This document shows positions 43,691 to 55,818 of a stretch of 64,000 bases of DNA, one piece after another. The translations under genes and the position numbers were made by a program. The DNA is taken from the NCBI GenBank assembly GCA_039621445.1, contig CP154956.1, positions 16,869,562-16,933,561 on the forward strand. The letters are read 5' to 3'. Source of the stretch: Euglena gracilis (Eukaryota; Euglenida; Euglenophyceae; Euglenales). Under the pieces are notes generated by a model that ran no database searches, was not told where the DNA came from, and saw only the letters and a list, made by a program, of their open reading frames with translations. Positions within the stretch are counted from its first letter, which is position 1. The number at the start of each line of letters is the position of its first letter.

Positions 43691-44261
43691 GGCAAGAAAG
43701 CAGTCAAAATGATGTGTGCTCATTTTTTATCATTGTGGCACCAAAATGGGAGTGGGGGGTTTGGATCTCTGGACCCCCGGGTGGCCAAGGGTCAGTGTAG
43801 AGTGCAGAGTACAGAGTGGACTGTTTTTCCAGGTTTCCTTGCTGATTGGGGGGGTGTTAGTGGGTTGGTGTGCGTGGTATTTGTGAAAGTTTGCAGCAAC
43901 AGGGGGTCACCAAGTTGGGCATTATAACCGACATTGTGTCTCTTCCTGGCCTTTGTGGAGCTGGTGGCAACCCACTGTTTGACCCTATACGTTACCCTGC
44001 CCCTAGTCTTTCCCCTTTTTGCAATCCCTTTTCTGACTTCCGAGCCAGGCTTGTTTTATTTGAGTTTGTAAATGCAGAAACGTCTGTCATTCGGGATTCC
44101 GGTCCTGTGAAGTAAAACCCACCAGACCTGTGTGGACCAGAATTTTCTAGGAGGGCGGGCGTGGTTTTCTGGCGGACGTTTGTCATAGGAAAATTTGGGC
44201 AATTTTGCCATTTTTGGAGCACAAAATTATAGGGTCAACAGCTTCTGGTGCTCTATGCCAG

Positions 44262-44559
44262 GTGGTTATCATTTTTGCATGGACGAAATTGCTGTTAAGG
44301 TTGATATACCAGTGGAGGTCATGAAAAAAATATTGATCCTTTTTGTCCAAACCCTAACTTACGCTGCACCGATTGAGTTGTTTCAATGGGAAGTTTTGGC
44401 ATTTCGGACAAAAATTCAACAATTCTCACCGGTTTTTGTAAAAAGATTGGATAATCAAACGCAATTTGTATGTTCTCTGCTTTTCAAGAAAGTCTTGTTT
44501 GAGAACATTTGGGGTCGAATTTGCCTCCTTAAAAGCCATCACTGTCACTCTGTGAGGTG
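44262..44559 (+). CDS. Candidate AT-rich exon
   Basis: Acceptor TCTGGTGCTCTATGCCAG and a consensus donor GTGAG|GTGAGG frame about 99 codons. They contain HFCMDEIAVKVDIPVEVMKK, IELFQWEVLAFRTKIQQF and LLFKKVLFENIWGRICLL. Composition is lower in GC than the other exons, the phase does not fit the neighbouring candidates, and no family is recognised. A chance frame with good splice signals is possible. Confidence 0.35.
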
Positions 44560-44936
44560 AGGTCATCCCTCTCATGCCCGGGAAGTTGTCACCCTGGAAG
44601 TTCTCATCTGCTCACATACTCTCTGGTTTTCTCAGGCGACAACCTCTTGGGGAGAAAACTGAACTCCACAATAATGTACTCTTTAGGCCAGGTTTCCTCA
44701 AGGAGCAGGGCTGAATGGAAATCCTGAAAACCCGTGGATGGTGGGGAGTGTCGACCCTCCCCCTTCAATCCTGGCGTGTGGGTCCATCTGTCAGTGGGTG
44801 GGGCCTGGCCACCTCCCGCCCCTGAGTTGGGGCTGGTCAACACCCCCACCAGACCCTGCACGGCGATTCTGGCCGCAGATTTCCTCACAGTTGTTGTGTT
44901 TTTAGGGGTTGGTAATTTGTGCATATGAACTGACAG

Positions 44937-45133
44937 AGGTGCACAACCCCAATGCATTTGTACTTGGACATGGGGAGCGCGTACCCTGCCTCCATAAAAT
45001 GCCCCGGGATGCGATTGATTGCGAGTTCCAACTGGGTTGGGGGCGTTGCCGTAGCAGCTCCGTTGCTCGTTGGGCCCCTTCGCCTACACCCCAGCCTGCT
45101 GCCGACCCTTCCCGCCGCTCCTTCTGCCCCATT
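44937..45133 (+). CDS. Candidate exon (RVPCLHKMPRDAID)
   Basis: Acceptor CATATGAACTGACAG, donor CCCCATT|GTTGCC. The frame contains EVHNPNAFVLGHGERVPCLH, KMPRDAIDCEFQLG and a Ser/Pro-rich end. It ends phase 0, matching the exon at 46281. A minus-strand frame overlaps, and the donor is weak. Confidence 0.4.
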
Positions 45134-46280
45134 GTTGCCATAGAATGACCTCGTCGCCCAAGAACTCACTCGCTCAGCCCCCCTTCCCTTGTGAAATATA
45201 TGCGGTGGATATCCCAGCCAGCTGCCGGGTGGTTCTCCGTGGTCCCCTGCTGTGACGGTGGCGATGCTGGTGGGCTGGCGGGTTTGAACCCCAAGGCCTG
45301 CCTCTCTTTTTCTGTTTGCAAACGGCGACCGGCATGTTCAAAAGTCATATCTTTTTTCGCAAGCAATTTTTTTTTTTGCAGGGTGGGGGTTCTCACCCAA
45401 GGGCTGTGTGGGAATCCCCGAAACTTGATGGGTGGTGGGCGGGGAGGTCTGAACCCCCCACCCCAAGTGTTCCCATATGTCTGGAGGCGCCAATGTTTAG
45501 GTGAATTTTGCAGTGCTATGGTGGGCGGAGTATTAAGTGAGCGTTGTTTTTGTACGGGGGGAGGGGGTCAGTCCGCCCCCCCCCCCCCCCGTAGGGGGGG
45601 CCAGACCCTCCCCACCCCCCCCGAGACCGATGGGGGGTCCACCTTCCCCCGGAACCCAAAAAAATTATTTTCTCCGGTGCTTTCTGCTGGGAAGACTATT
45701 AAATTTTGTACGTCATGGCCAATTTTTTCCAAAAGAAGTGTGTGAATACGCGGTTTTGGGGGCTTTTTTTCAAGACCCCAGAGTTTTTTCCGACGCTTTA
45801 CACCAGAAAAAAATTGAAGGGGACACCGCCGCCCCCCCCTTCCCTACCAGCCATCCTGTCAGCCTAAACCCGAGACCCAGGGCAGGCTTCACAAAGCGCA
45901 TTGAGTTGACCCTCTTGGTTGGGGAACGCGGGGCTGGGGGAATGATTTCTTTGCATGTTAAACAAGAGCAGTGTGAGTGCAACCGGAGGGATCAGAGACC
46001 AGCTCCAGTGGGGGAACCGCCACCCTAGGGGGTTCAGCCAGCAACCTTTTTTTTTCAACCAGCCATTTGTTGTCACCCTCACCCCCAGGGCATCTAAAAA
46101 GGCTGCCTATACTAACCAAAGCTCAAACTGTCTGATAAGAAATGTCCAAATTGACTCCAGAACAAGAGGTGGAAGAGTAAAAATCTCGTGCCTGGTTTTT
46201 ATTCATGAATTCGGTGCAATTTAAACCACAGCTTCTTTATTCTGCCACCCTCCTGAATTTTTTTGCCTTTCCTCTTCAAG

Positions 46281-46353
46281 TCTGCAAATCCTCTTCAAGT
46301 GCGAGAATCTGCCACCATGGGCTTGACCAAGAACACTTCGTTCAATGCCTTCG
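46281..46353 (+). CDS. Downstream exon (SANPLQVRESATMG)
   Basis: A strong pyrimidine-rich acceptor (TTTCCTCTTCAAG) and donor CTTCG|GTGCAG. It encodes SANPLQVRESATMGLTKNTS followed by FNAF. An internal ATG sits in an ideal context (GCCACCATGG), so this could also be the first coding exon of a separate gene. Phase 1 at the end fits the exon at 47156. Confidence 0.55.
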
Positions 46354-47155
46354 GTGCAGGCTTCTTTTTGAAACCGAGGGGGGTAGGTTGTGCAATGGGG
46401 TGCGGCCCATAGCAGGTACGCCTCCCACAGGGTCAGTTTTTGTCCTGGCCCCAGGAAGGGGAGAGGGGCTCAGCAGCCACGGTGCCAGGACGACAGTTTC
46501 AGCCGGGGGGGGGGGGCACCTGCATCGCATCCCCGCCTCTCCACCGCCTCTCGCAGGGACTGTGTGTCCCTCCTTTTCCCACACTGTGGTTGCATACGGT
46601 GGATGGAGTCGTTGCAGGCATGCCGCCTTTGTCTTCCTGGGTTTTGGGGCTTTGGTTTGGCATTAGGGGTGGGGGGGGGTGGCAGGTGGTTCGGGGGGTC
46701 CAGAGGGTGGTGGTCAGGCAACGGCGGGAGGGTCAGAAACAGCGCACAAGTCTCAAAGCCAAGATGGCCAAGAGGACCAAAAGTTGCCTGACGGTGGCCA
46801 AAGTGGGCAAAGGCGACCAAAAAGCACCCCAATGGCTAAAAGTGCCGAAAGTGGGCAAAAGCAGGTAAAAAAACAACAACAGTGAGCAAGAGTGCGTAAA
46901 GTTATGCTGTATATCTGTGACGTACACTCGTTTTTTGATGGACCCCCCTCCCAACAATAGTCAATTATTTGCCGACCACGGCCGACCAGGGCCGACTCTG
47001 GCACCAAAATGGGAAGTGACCACAGGTGCTGCTGGGACCCCCCCCCCAATTAAAACCCCAGACATATGTTCCTTTGACCCTCCCTCTCGCCCACCAGGAT
47101 GGGGGGGACCATCCACCCCACCCACAACAACATAGGGTTTCTGCGTTCTCTTCAG

Positions 47156-47280
47156 CCCTGCCTGACCCTGGGTCACCAACCTCAAAAACCCCTGCGCCCC
47201 AAACAATGTACAGTGTCTCCCCAGAAATCAACCTGGCAGACAGCCCATCGTTTAGGCCAGACGGGTCCAAGGGTCTGCTG
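47156..47280 (+). CDS. Downstream exon (SVSPEINLADSPSFRPD)
   Basis: Acceptor TTCTGCGTTCTCTTCAG. It encodes LPDPGSPTSKTPAPQTMYSV then SPEINLADSPSFRPDGSKG. The donor CTG|GTCTAG gives phase 0 into the next exon; AAGG|GTCTGC at 47272 is an alternative. If neither were used, the frame stops at TAG 47284. A Ser/Pro-rich linker. Confidence 0.6.
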
Positions 47281-47472
47281 GTCTAGGCTGGAAGGAGATA
47301 AGTTTAGCTGAAAAGAACCCCTGATGTTAGCAAACAAGCTAATGCTGCATTAGGAAGCAACACATCCAGCAGTTCTCCAGTTTGTGCCCCCCTTCCCTCT
47401 TTGAACATCAGTCGACAAATAATATAAGTTGTCAGGGTGCCGACCTCACTTTCCGTAACTCATTCTCGCCAG

Positions 47473-47568
47473 GATCATGAAGCACAAGACCGGGTATTTC
47501 ATCAGAAGTCCGAGGCGCTGAACCGTGGGTCATTGATCACTCGGTTCTCTGCTGGAAGATCTCAACTG
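47473..47568 (+). CDS. Downstream exon (DHEAQDRVFHQKSEAL)
   Basis: Acceptor ATTCTCGCCAG, donor CAACTG|GTGTGC, 32 codons, phase 0/0. It encodes DHEAQDRVFHQKSEALNRGS then LITRFSAGRSQL. No domain recognised. Confidence 0.6.
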
Positions 47569-48639
47569 GTGTGCTTTCGAGGGCTCACAAACGAGTGTGT
47601 TTTTTTTCAGGTGAAGTTCTTTTTGTAAGCTGAGTGGTGGAACCTGTGGTGCTGGATTGTATTGTACAGAAATATTGGATTGCAGAGTGCATCATGCAGG
47701 CGGCAAGTTTTGCATATTTTGCATATTGTGCATATTGTTGCACACAACCAGCATGTATATTTTCATCCACCAGGTCCCAGCCGGGCTTTGGACCCCCCCC
47801 CCTGGGTGAAGGGAAATAGAGTTCGGGAAAGGCTGGGCCAAAATTTTTTTCTGGGGAAGCTCTCTAAATTTTTGAAAAGGAGTCAAAAAATGGCCAAAAA
47901 TGTTGTCTTTCGGGTTTTTTTAGGGGAGGGTGGTTATTCCAAGATTTGGTTGAGAATTCACTGCCGACTGGATTTGGGTTTTTTTTACATTCCCAAAACT
48001 TGTCCTTTAACGGCTTATCCATGCCTCCCCTGTCAACCACATTTTCCTGTACTTTGGCATGTGAAGGACAAAGGGGGGGCAGCCGGGTCGAGCCTTCTAG
48101 CCGGCAGGACTTTGGACAATTTCTTACCAGGAGGGTACCTCCCCTGGAATGGAGGCCCCTCCCCCCAAAAGGATCAAATTTTTCCTTCTGGCGCTTTGGG
48201 CCAAGAATTTTTGGGCATTTTTTGGCCAATTTTACCCAAAAAGTGCCCCCCCCCCCCAATGGCATCTGCGGCCGATTTGGGGAGCAAAACTTTTTCGACC
48301 CGGGCCGAACACGGGGTGGTCCATAAGGGACAGGAAAGTTTTTTTTTTAATTTCTCAAGGACTGCCCCTCCTTTAGACCAAAGGGCCGACCAATGGCCGG
48401 ACTGGGGCTTGAACGGGGTCGAAAAGCAAAAGGGTGAAAAGCGCATTTTTTGACGTTTTGGGTGGATGGCTGTGGTCCAGGGATGTGGAGAATCAATTTT
48501 TTCCCCCGATGTCGATCTGTCGTTGCCGAAAGAGTCACATTTCCTTGCCCATCTTCCTGTGAATTTTTCATTGAATGTGCTGGAGCGGCGGAGGTTTTTT
48601 TTCATACATTGTTTTCTTACGGACCGCCCTGCGAACACA

Positions 48640-48758
48640 CTGGTCACCCGGACCGCGCCACTGTGCAGGAGGGGGGTGCCCTCCCCCCCCCCCCTCCCCC
48701 CCCGCTGGGCTGGAGGCCCCCTCTGATCCCCCCCACCTTCCCTCATATCGAACCCTGC
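48640..48758. repeat. Partial family D MITE
   Basis: GGTCACCCGGACCGCGCCAC at the left and CCTCATATCGAACCCTG at the right match the right half of family D elements. The left terminus is missing. Confidence 0.6.
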
Positions 48759-48876
48759 CTTGGACCCCCACCCCTGGGTCCAAGGCCATTCTTTCTGGCC
48801 GACTGTTTGAACGGTTTGAACCCTAAGGGGGGTCTTCTGTTCAAAAGAAAGGAAGACCTGGATTGTTTTTCCACAG

Positions 48877-48930
48877 CAATCAAAGCCATCTGTCCTGGAC
48901 ACGACTGTACGGGGATCGATGACTACTGAC
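48877..48930 (+). CDS. Downstream short exon (QSKPSVLDTTVRGSM)
   Basis: A very good acceptor (GATTGTTTTTCCACAG) and donor GAC|GTATGC, 18 codons in phase 0/0. It fits the exons before and after it. Confidence 0.55.
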
Positions 48931-51084
48931 GTATGCTGTTTTTTTTTGCACCTTTTCCACTCCACGTGCATTGATTGTTTAAATTTAAACTCAACTCGCC
49001 CCCCCCCCCCCAATCAGAGGCTGCATGGAAGTGTGTGTGTGTGTGTGTGTGTATGTGCTGCAGGCTTCTTTTCAAGTCAGAACCCCCGGGGGTCCAATGC
49101 CAGCCCCCGGGGGGGTTCGTTGCCAGACCCCCGGGTTTCGGCGCAAAGCGCCGAAACTTTTTCTTGGAAATGCCCTCAGATGGCCCGATTTTGGGGGGGT
49201 CCCCCCGGGGTCCCGCATCAGGCTGGGTGGTGGGGGGCTTCCCCAAGAAGCTTGGTGTGTTGGTGGATGAATGCGTTAAATAAAGCACCTCGGATTGTTT
49301 GGACACTCCCAGGGTGAACTATTTTGGCAAATAAAAAGTTGGGCCTTATTTTTATGCCCAGGCATCCAGGAAAGATGCCAGGGCACGACGCCATATGGTC
49401 TTTGTTTTGATCTTTTACGTTGAATTGGGAAGATACATCCCCCCCTGTCCTTGACACGGCTGGTCCATGACACACTCCCTGTGACATCTGCATTTTTCCC
49501 GTATTCAGAACACCTTTTGCTTGATCGAACAGTGCACATGGTACGGCGTGTCCATGACACCCCCTTAGGCGGCGCATCTCGCACTTAACCGACCAAAAAC
49601 CACTTTGAGCACCAGCGTTACCAGGGGTGAGAGCGAAAGGCAGCAGGATTGGACTGTATGTGAGCGGATTATCATTTTTGGCACCCCCAGGAGTTAGGTG
49701 TTTTTTTTGCTGGTTTTTTTTTGAGGTCGGAATGACACGAAAAACCGCGGACCTATCCCCCCAAACTGAAAAAAAACACCGACAAAAACACCAAAACCCC
49801 GGTACCGCCACACCCCATTCCCTGTGTGGCAACTGCCAGCGCCAGGTGGTGCTCTGGAGGTGGGGTGGCAGGTCCACCCCTTTGCTTGTTTTGTGAAGTT
49901 TTGTGGCACGCTGTGGAGGTTTTTGAAGCTGGTCACGAAAGGAGTGGAAGTGCACATGCCACATAAACAATGGACAGAAAGAGAACTCTGCCACTGGGGA
50001 TTGATGAGGGGGATACAGAACACAGGGGGACTGCCACCAGTTTCCTGTTGAATTCAGTGGCAGGTTGCCCATCAATGCCCCACTGATGTATAAGGCTCTG
50101 TGGCACCCACACACCAGCGTAAATGATGTCGGTGTGCGCAAATGCGCATATGGACGATGTGCGCATTTGCGCACACCGACCATTTTAAAACCAACCAAGA
50201 GCCTCCAATGGCAGTGTGGTTGGAGCTGGAAAATGAAGGTGACAACAATGTGATATCACCTCCCTTGTATTCCTGTGATATTGTACCCCTCTGTTGAATG
50301 CTGCTGGTATGTTTGGGCGGTTGGTTGATGTGCGCAAATGCGCACATCAACCATTAAAATGGTTGCTTTTCACAATTGTGGCACAAACCAGAATTCTTTT
50401 TCATTTTGAAGCCTTGGCAACAGGGACTTCTGAGTCAAGAGAAGGATCGAAACAGTAGGAGAGCAGATTGTGGAGGTGTTGTGCTCAAAGTGGTGGTGTT
50501 CAGACACCTATAGCTAAAATGGCCTAAAATGACCTAAAATGGCCTAAAATGACCTAAAATGGCCTGAAATGACTTTTTGACCCCTCTTGGTTGGGGTCCC
50601 TAAAATGGACTAAATGGCCTAAAATGGGAAAAATTCTGTTGCGCAACAATTTTTTTTTGTGAAAAATTGAAGCTATTCAGGCAATGACTTTCGTTCTTCT
50701 GTTAATGTGGACGGCGAACAGTGGATTTGGCGGAGGTGCACAGCCCCACAAGGCCCCTTTTTTTTAATTCCAACTTATAATAGTACCAGTCCCCAACCAA
50801 ATCCACGGTCCCCAACCTTCTTTTGGTCGCTGAATTTTGAAGGTTTGGAAAGCTGTATTTTTTCTTACTCCCATCTTTTTTTTGTGTGAAACAATGTCTA
50901 ATGAACAGTGCAAGTTTGGAAGCATGGGGAAAAAGACAGAAAAAAAAGATGAAAGATGCAGATATTCAATGTGGGTGTTTTATTATCAATTTTATTAATA
51001 TATTGTCTATATTTATATAAATTTTATTATATCAATTTTTAATTGTAAAAAATCATTATATTTAATGTGTATATATATTATATA

Positions 51085-51089
51085 TGAAT

Positions 51090-51120
<31 letters not shown>

Positions 51121-51137
51121 CACACACACACACACAC

Positions 51138-51174
<37 letters not shown>

Positions 51175-51181
51175 CACACAC

Positions 51182-51214
<33 letters not shown>
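51085..51214. repeat. (CA)n microsatellite
   Basis: About 130 bp of CA repeats with occasional AA or CG interruptions. Confidence 0.95.
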
Positions 51215-51217
<3 letters not shown>

Positions 51218-51354
51218 GCATGAGTGCCAAACTGCTACCCCCCCCCCCCTACCCCCGTGTAGGGGGAGGTAGCAGTTTGGCACTGCAGGGTACACTTTTT
51301 GCCACCACTTTTTATGCAGCCATTTTTTTCTCTCTCCCTTCCCTCCTAGAGTTA

Positions 51355-51502
51355 GGAATAGAGTTAGGGTTAGGGTAGGGTTTGGGTTTGGGTTTGGGTT
51401 CGGGTTAGGGTTAGGGTTAGGGTTAGGGTCTGTCGACCCTAACCCTAACCCTGACCCCTAACCCTAACCCTAATCCTAACCCTAACCCTAACCCTAGCCC
51501 TC
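51355..51502. repeat. Head-to-head telomeric repeats
   Basis: TTAGGG-type units (51364-51428) are followed after TCTGTCGA by CCCTAA-type units (51436-51500). The G-rich strands point towards each other, the arrangement expected of an end-to-end chromosome fusion or of a foldback. Confidence 0.8.
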
Positions 51503-52701
51503 ATCCACGCGCTGGCGGCAGGTATCGGGCATTCCGCAGCCGCTTTCCAGGCTTGCTCCGAAACTGAATAAGAGAAAGTTTGCACACGTTATGATACAGT
51601 TTTTGGACAAAAATGACAAAAAATGATTTTCAGAAGCCCCACCTATATTTTAAAATGGCCTAAAATGAGGAGATTTTTGGGCTTGACTATAGGTGGTGTT
51701 GTAAGGTATGTCCGAGAAGATGAAATGAAGCGTGTCCGTGTATTGCATCACATGGCCCCACGAACACAGGGGTTTTCAAGTCAGCAGTCACACTTGTTTT
51801 CAGTCAATGCATTGTGCCTCATTTTCGGACTGAAACACTGGGGTGAAGGGCTCTTCTAAACTAAGTTTTTCAGGGTAAAACCTGAGAACGTTGTTTATTT
51901 TGACGTTTTAGGGGCTAAGAAATGGTTTTTCACAGCTTCAATTGCCGATGTCCAAATTTGGGGTGGCAGGCTGGTCTTTTGGTTGTATTTAAATTCAACA
52001 GAATACCTCGCACTTAAGGATTTCAAAACTGCAGTGTGCCACACCCTCTAAATGGTACATGTGCTAAGTTGTACAAGAGGTCCGTGTGCGCCGATGCGCA
52101 AACCGACCAAAAAGTCTGTTTTCATATTTTCACAAACCAACCGCTTGTACAATTTTACAAACACATCAATTTCGGCTGGCACACATTGGACTTTTTACAG
52201 TTGCACAAATGGTTGGTGTGCGCATTTGCGCACACCGTCCATTTACGCCTTTGCCCACCCGACCACCAATTTCTCACACAGCCAATTTTCAGGGTATCGC
52301 TTCAGGCTTAGGGGCACCCCACCAAATCGTTCAGTCAATATCCTAAGTCAATGAGACAACCATTGCAGGGTTCTAAACACACCTGCTGGGTGTTGTGTAT
52401 ACCATATGCTGTGTTGACGCTTGCCCTTAGGCACCCGATTTGCCAAAGTCCCTGCTTCCATCTCCGCGTCCTGGGGCACCCCATCACATCCTGCCTACAT
52501 TTTTGTGTTTTTGGGGTCATATCTTGTCGTTTTCGAAAAAAATGTCGATGTGCGCATTTGCGCACATCGACAAAGAAAAAAAGCATAAGCGCGAGATGTG
52601 ACGCTTAAGACCCCCCCCCCCCCCATGTCAACTGGATTTCCCCCGTATTTTGGCCTGTCAAGGACAAGGGGGGGAAATGTGCCTTCTCCAGGGGCTGCAT
52701 T

Positions 52702-53158
52702 CAGAGGATTTCTTAAGCTGGAGGGTACCTTACCCCCCGGGGGTCCAGCCAGCCAGCAAGCTCAAATCCAGCCAGCAGCCCAAATTCGGGCTGGGAGCCT
52801 TCCCTCCCTGGGGGGGGGGGGGGGGCGAATGAAATAAACTTGGGTCCACCCCGGCCGGTCGAAGGCCGGGCCAGCCAACTGGGCTGCCCACGGTCCAGCC
52901 TCCGGCTGGCAAAAAGGTTGCTGCCTGGGAATGAGCTGCTGGCAGGACCCCCCCAAGGGATGGGGGGGGGGTCCAGGGCTGGAGGGGGGCTGGGCTGGGC
53001 TGGGTCGATGAAAAACAAAATTTTCCTGTTTTTTTTTTTTGCCATTTTCGACATTTTGATGGATGGAGCTGGATCAAGGCGGCTGTGATGGAGAAAGCTG
53101 TGATAAGGGGAAAATGCATGGATAGGCCCCCCCGGGGGGGTCCTTAAGAAATCCCCTG
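52702..53158. mobile_element. hAT-like MITE, family B
   Basis: Starts CAGAGGATTTCTTAAGCTGG and ends CCTTAAGAAATCCCCTG. The flanking octamers are GCTGCATT and GCTGCATC (7 of 8). The interior is close to the copy at 25340-25817. Confidence 0.8.
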
Positions 53159-53356
53159 GCTGCATCCTCTGCAAATAATGTTCAGCCAGGCAGGCGGGTG
53201 GTCGTTCATTAACAGGCCACTGACCACAGGCTGTTCAGCGACGCCTAAGGTTGGGTTTTGGGTCCCCCCCAAGATTCTTGTTTTGGGGGGTCCGGTCCCT
53301 CTTTTGGAGACTTTTAATTTTTTATGTCAGCTTTCAAGAATTTTACAAGCCAGTGG

Positions 53357-53572
53357 CAGGGGTTTTTTCTGGTCTTGGACCCTCGGGGGAGGAGTAGGGC
53401 GGGTGGGTCCGGCCGAGCCCCCCCCGGGGGACATATATACTTTTCGGCGCCAAAATTTTTGAAAAGGTGCTTTTTTTAGCATATTCGCGATTTTTGACCA
53501 TTTTCGGGGGAAAGTGGGGGGTCCGGTCCCCCAGGACCCCCCGTCCCCCCCCCCGGTCTTAAAAAACCCCTG
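53357..53572. mobile_element. hAT-like MITE, family A
   Basis: Starts CAGGGGTTTTTTCTGG and ends GGTCTTAAAAAACCCCTG. The flanking octamers are GCCAGTGG and GCCATTGG (7 of 8). It contains the TATTCGCGATTTTTGACC interior typical of the family. Confidence 0.8.
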
Positions 53573-53691
53573 GCCATTGGACCGCATTTTTGGGGCTGTT
53601 TGGGACCCCTAAAATGCAGAAAACAAACCCAACCTTGCAACGCCCTGGAGAAGCCACAGGGCACCGCTGATTTTGCTGGGTTCCTCTTCAG

Positions 53692-53767
53692 GAGAAGCGG
53701 CCTCGCACCAGACAACGATCCGCAACGGGCGGGGCCGTGGCATACGCCGACTTTTTGAAGGCGGCCG
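53692..53767 (+). CDS. Downstream exon, ADFLK repeat 1
   Basis: Acceptor GCTGGGTTCCTCTTCAG, donor GGCCG|GTGTGG, phase 0 to 1. It encodes EKRPRTRQRSATGGAVAYAD then FLKAA. It is related to the exon at 54805: both have a KRPR/QRPR basic patch, then (Y/F)ADFLK, and end in the same phase. Synonymous differences between the two support protein-level conservation. Confidence 0.6.
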
Positions 53768-53874
53768 GTGTGGCGCCCGACGGAGGGGGTTTCGAGCGAG
53801 TGCGCAAGTCTTTGGGCGGTGGTTCGAACTGTGCCCTCGATTGGCTGCCTTTTTCGGGGTGCCGATTTTTGGAG

Positions 53875-54035
53875 ACACCGCCGATGGGAGTTGGGACGCT
53901 GTTTCGTTGCTGGAGTCCAATGCGATGGGGTTTGCTGCGTCTCCAGTCCCAACCCAAGCCTGCATGGGCGCTGGTTTGCTGTACCCTCGGTGTTCTCCCA
54001 GGCTCCAGGCAGGCACCAACTCTGACTCTGCCACT
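53875..54035 (+). CDS. Downstream exon (SWDAVSLLESNAMGFA)
   Basis: Acceptor CCGATTTTTGGAG after a 107-nt intron. The split Asp codon restores the frame. It encodes TADGSWDAVSLLESNAMGFA followed by Pro/Thr/Ser-rich sequence. The donor is uncertain: GCCACT|GTCCCC keeps phase 0 for 54805, and GCTG|GTTTGC at 53973 is the alternative. A long minus-strand frame overlaps. Confidence 0.45.
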
Positions 54036-54804
54036 GTCCCCACCCCATTTGACCTCCCCATTTTTTGGAGTCCAAACTTTTCCCCCCAAACTGATTGAAA
54101 AGATGCCAATATTTTTGTCTGCTGTTGCATTTTTTTCTGGGAAAGGCCCCATACTCCCCAATCTGGCCTCAAAGTGAGTTGCCCCCCCCCTCCATATTTG
54201 CCAGGAGTAACCGGTGCGTCGTCACAGTGAAGGAGACCCCCCCTAACTAAAGTGGAGCATGTGTCTGGTGGGCGCTCGGTGGCCGGCGTCGTAAACAAGG
54301 TAAGTCCCGCCAGGATCCGGCCTCCTCCACATACACAGACAAAAAGGGCCAGAGCAATCTGGTTGACACCAACTTCTGGAGGGGGTTAGGTAGCCTGCTG
54401 CGAGGGTGCCTTCAGGTCCGATGCTTGTTCCCTGGTTGTTTCTCTCTCAGGAACATTGGGGCCCCAAAGGATGGTGGCCAGCAGCCTTCCGTCACCTCCT
54501 CTCATCCCAAAGGTGTCCCTCACCTGCTTTGGCCGGCTGTTGGCTATGGGTTTGCGACCCCAAGAGTATGTGACAATGTGGTGAAGCCCATCATTGTTTT
54601 CAAATCCACAGAAATGGAAGCATCCATAGCAGTTCTCAGGCTTCTTTGCAAGGTTCTATTGGCAGGCACTGGGGCATGGCATTTTCGACCGCCTGGGGAG
54701 GGTGGGTTTTTGGGGTGGGTAGTGCTATAACACACTCCCCGGTGCCGAAGGCTTGTGAGGTTGTCGGCAAAGAGTCTCGAGCAGGTCTCGTGGGGGCTTC
54801 GCAG

Positions 54805-54877
54805 GACCCCCGGCCAAGTGCTTCGCAGCGGCCTCGCATCACCACTGTGACCTTCGCCGATTTCCTGAAGGTGGACG
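54805..54877 (+). CDS. Downstream exon, ADFLK repeat 2
   Basis: Acceptor GGGGGCTTCGCAG, donor GGACG|GTATGC, phase 0 to 1. It encodes DPRPSASQRPRITTVTFADF then LKVD. It is the partner of the exon at 53692. The frame stays open past the donor (about 30 more codons), so a longer exon cannot be excluded. Confidence 0.55.
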
Positions 54878-54977
54878 GTATGCCCGCCGACGCTCAGCCA
54901 TTCTCCCAGCAACCGCAGCACAGAAACGTCTTCCCGGTGGCACCACAGTGCATTGTCTGTAACAGGCAGATTTTCAT

Positions 54978-55240
54978 TTAGTGTGCCGCGGAAAAATTTT
55001 TTTCTGCGCTGCGTGCGCTGCGGCACCAGAAATTTTGTGACATGTGCGCCGCGGATTTTTTTTTTGTGCGCCGTGTGCACCGCGTGCACAATGCATGTGC
55101 CACGGGAACGTCATTGGTGCGCCGCGGGTGAGTTGTTGGTGCACCGCGGCAGCGTTTCAGGTGCGCCGCGGGTGTGCCGCGGCAAAAATTTAGTTGTGCG
55201 CCGCGTGCGCCGCGGGAAAAATTTTTTTGTGCTGCTCTAA
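54978..55240 (+). repeat. GTGCGCCGCGG minisatellite
   Basis: About a dozen irregular copies of GTGCGCCGCGG separated by AAAAATTTTTTT or short spacers. A minus-strand open frame of about 400 codons starts here and continues through a MITE; it is not a gene. Confidence 0.8.
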
Positions 55241-55818
55241 ATGAAAGTCTGGTAACAGGGTGCTGGAACCTTTGCCTCCCCGTGCGCGCTCCACAGGGAC
55301 CCTGCCACCCCGCGTCCCGTTGATGGCGGGGGCGAAGGACGGCTGCCACGCCCCGGTTGTCCCTGTGGCTGAAGTATGCGACGGGATATGTATATACCGG
55401 GGATCCGAGGGTGGGATGGACGTTTGGGGGTTTTTCCCCCACCACAATTGAAATCAAATTGTCCATGCCTCCCTGGGAGGTTACGACCATACAATCACTT
55501 AGTCCCTGGCCGACGACCCCCCCCCCCCGGGGGGGTGGGTGACTGATTTTTTTCAGAGTGAGTGACTGGTTTTTGGCCCGGACCCCTCCCCCACCACCAC
55601 TCAGAGTGGGGACCCTCCTTGGAGGTGTCAAAGCAGCCTGATTTAAATATGATGAATGTAGATTCATCATATTCCAACAGAATATAACTCGCTGGCCGAC
55701 TGCCTCTGCGATGTTTGGCTTTTTCAGAGTGGTTGACTGGTTTGGCTCAAACCTCCCTGTGGGATTGGAGATCAGAAAGAAAGAACACAGTGGGGTTTTT
55801 TTGGCCATTTCTATCGTA

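Larger units (their letters stand above)
48931..53691. other. Intron or intergenic stretch, repeats only
   Basis: No confident exon. It holds a GTGT run at 49030-49055, GCGCAAATG hairpins (50130-50352, 52085-52570), an AAATGACCTAAAATGGCCT tandem repeat (50513-50575), a CA microsatellite (51085-51214), telomeric repeats (51355-51502) and MITEs at 52702-53158 and 53357-53572. Confidence 0.6.

Noticed and set aside
49218-50198. 326-codon minus-strand open frame
   Set aside because: No start context, no domain, and it crosses GCGCAAATG hairpins and low-complexity sequence. No splice-supported neighbours were found.
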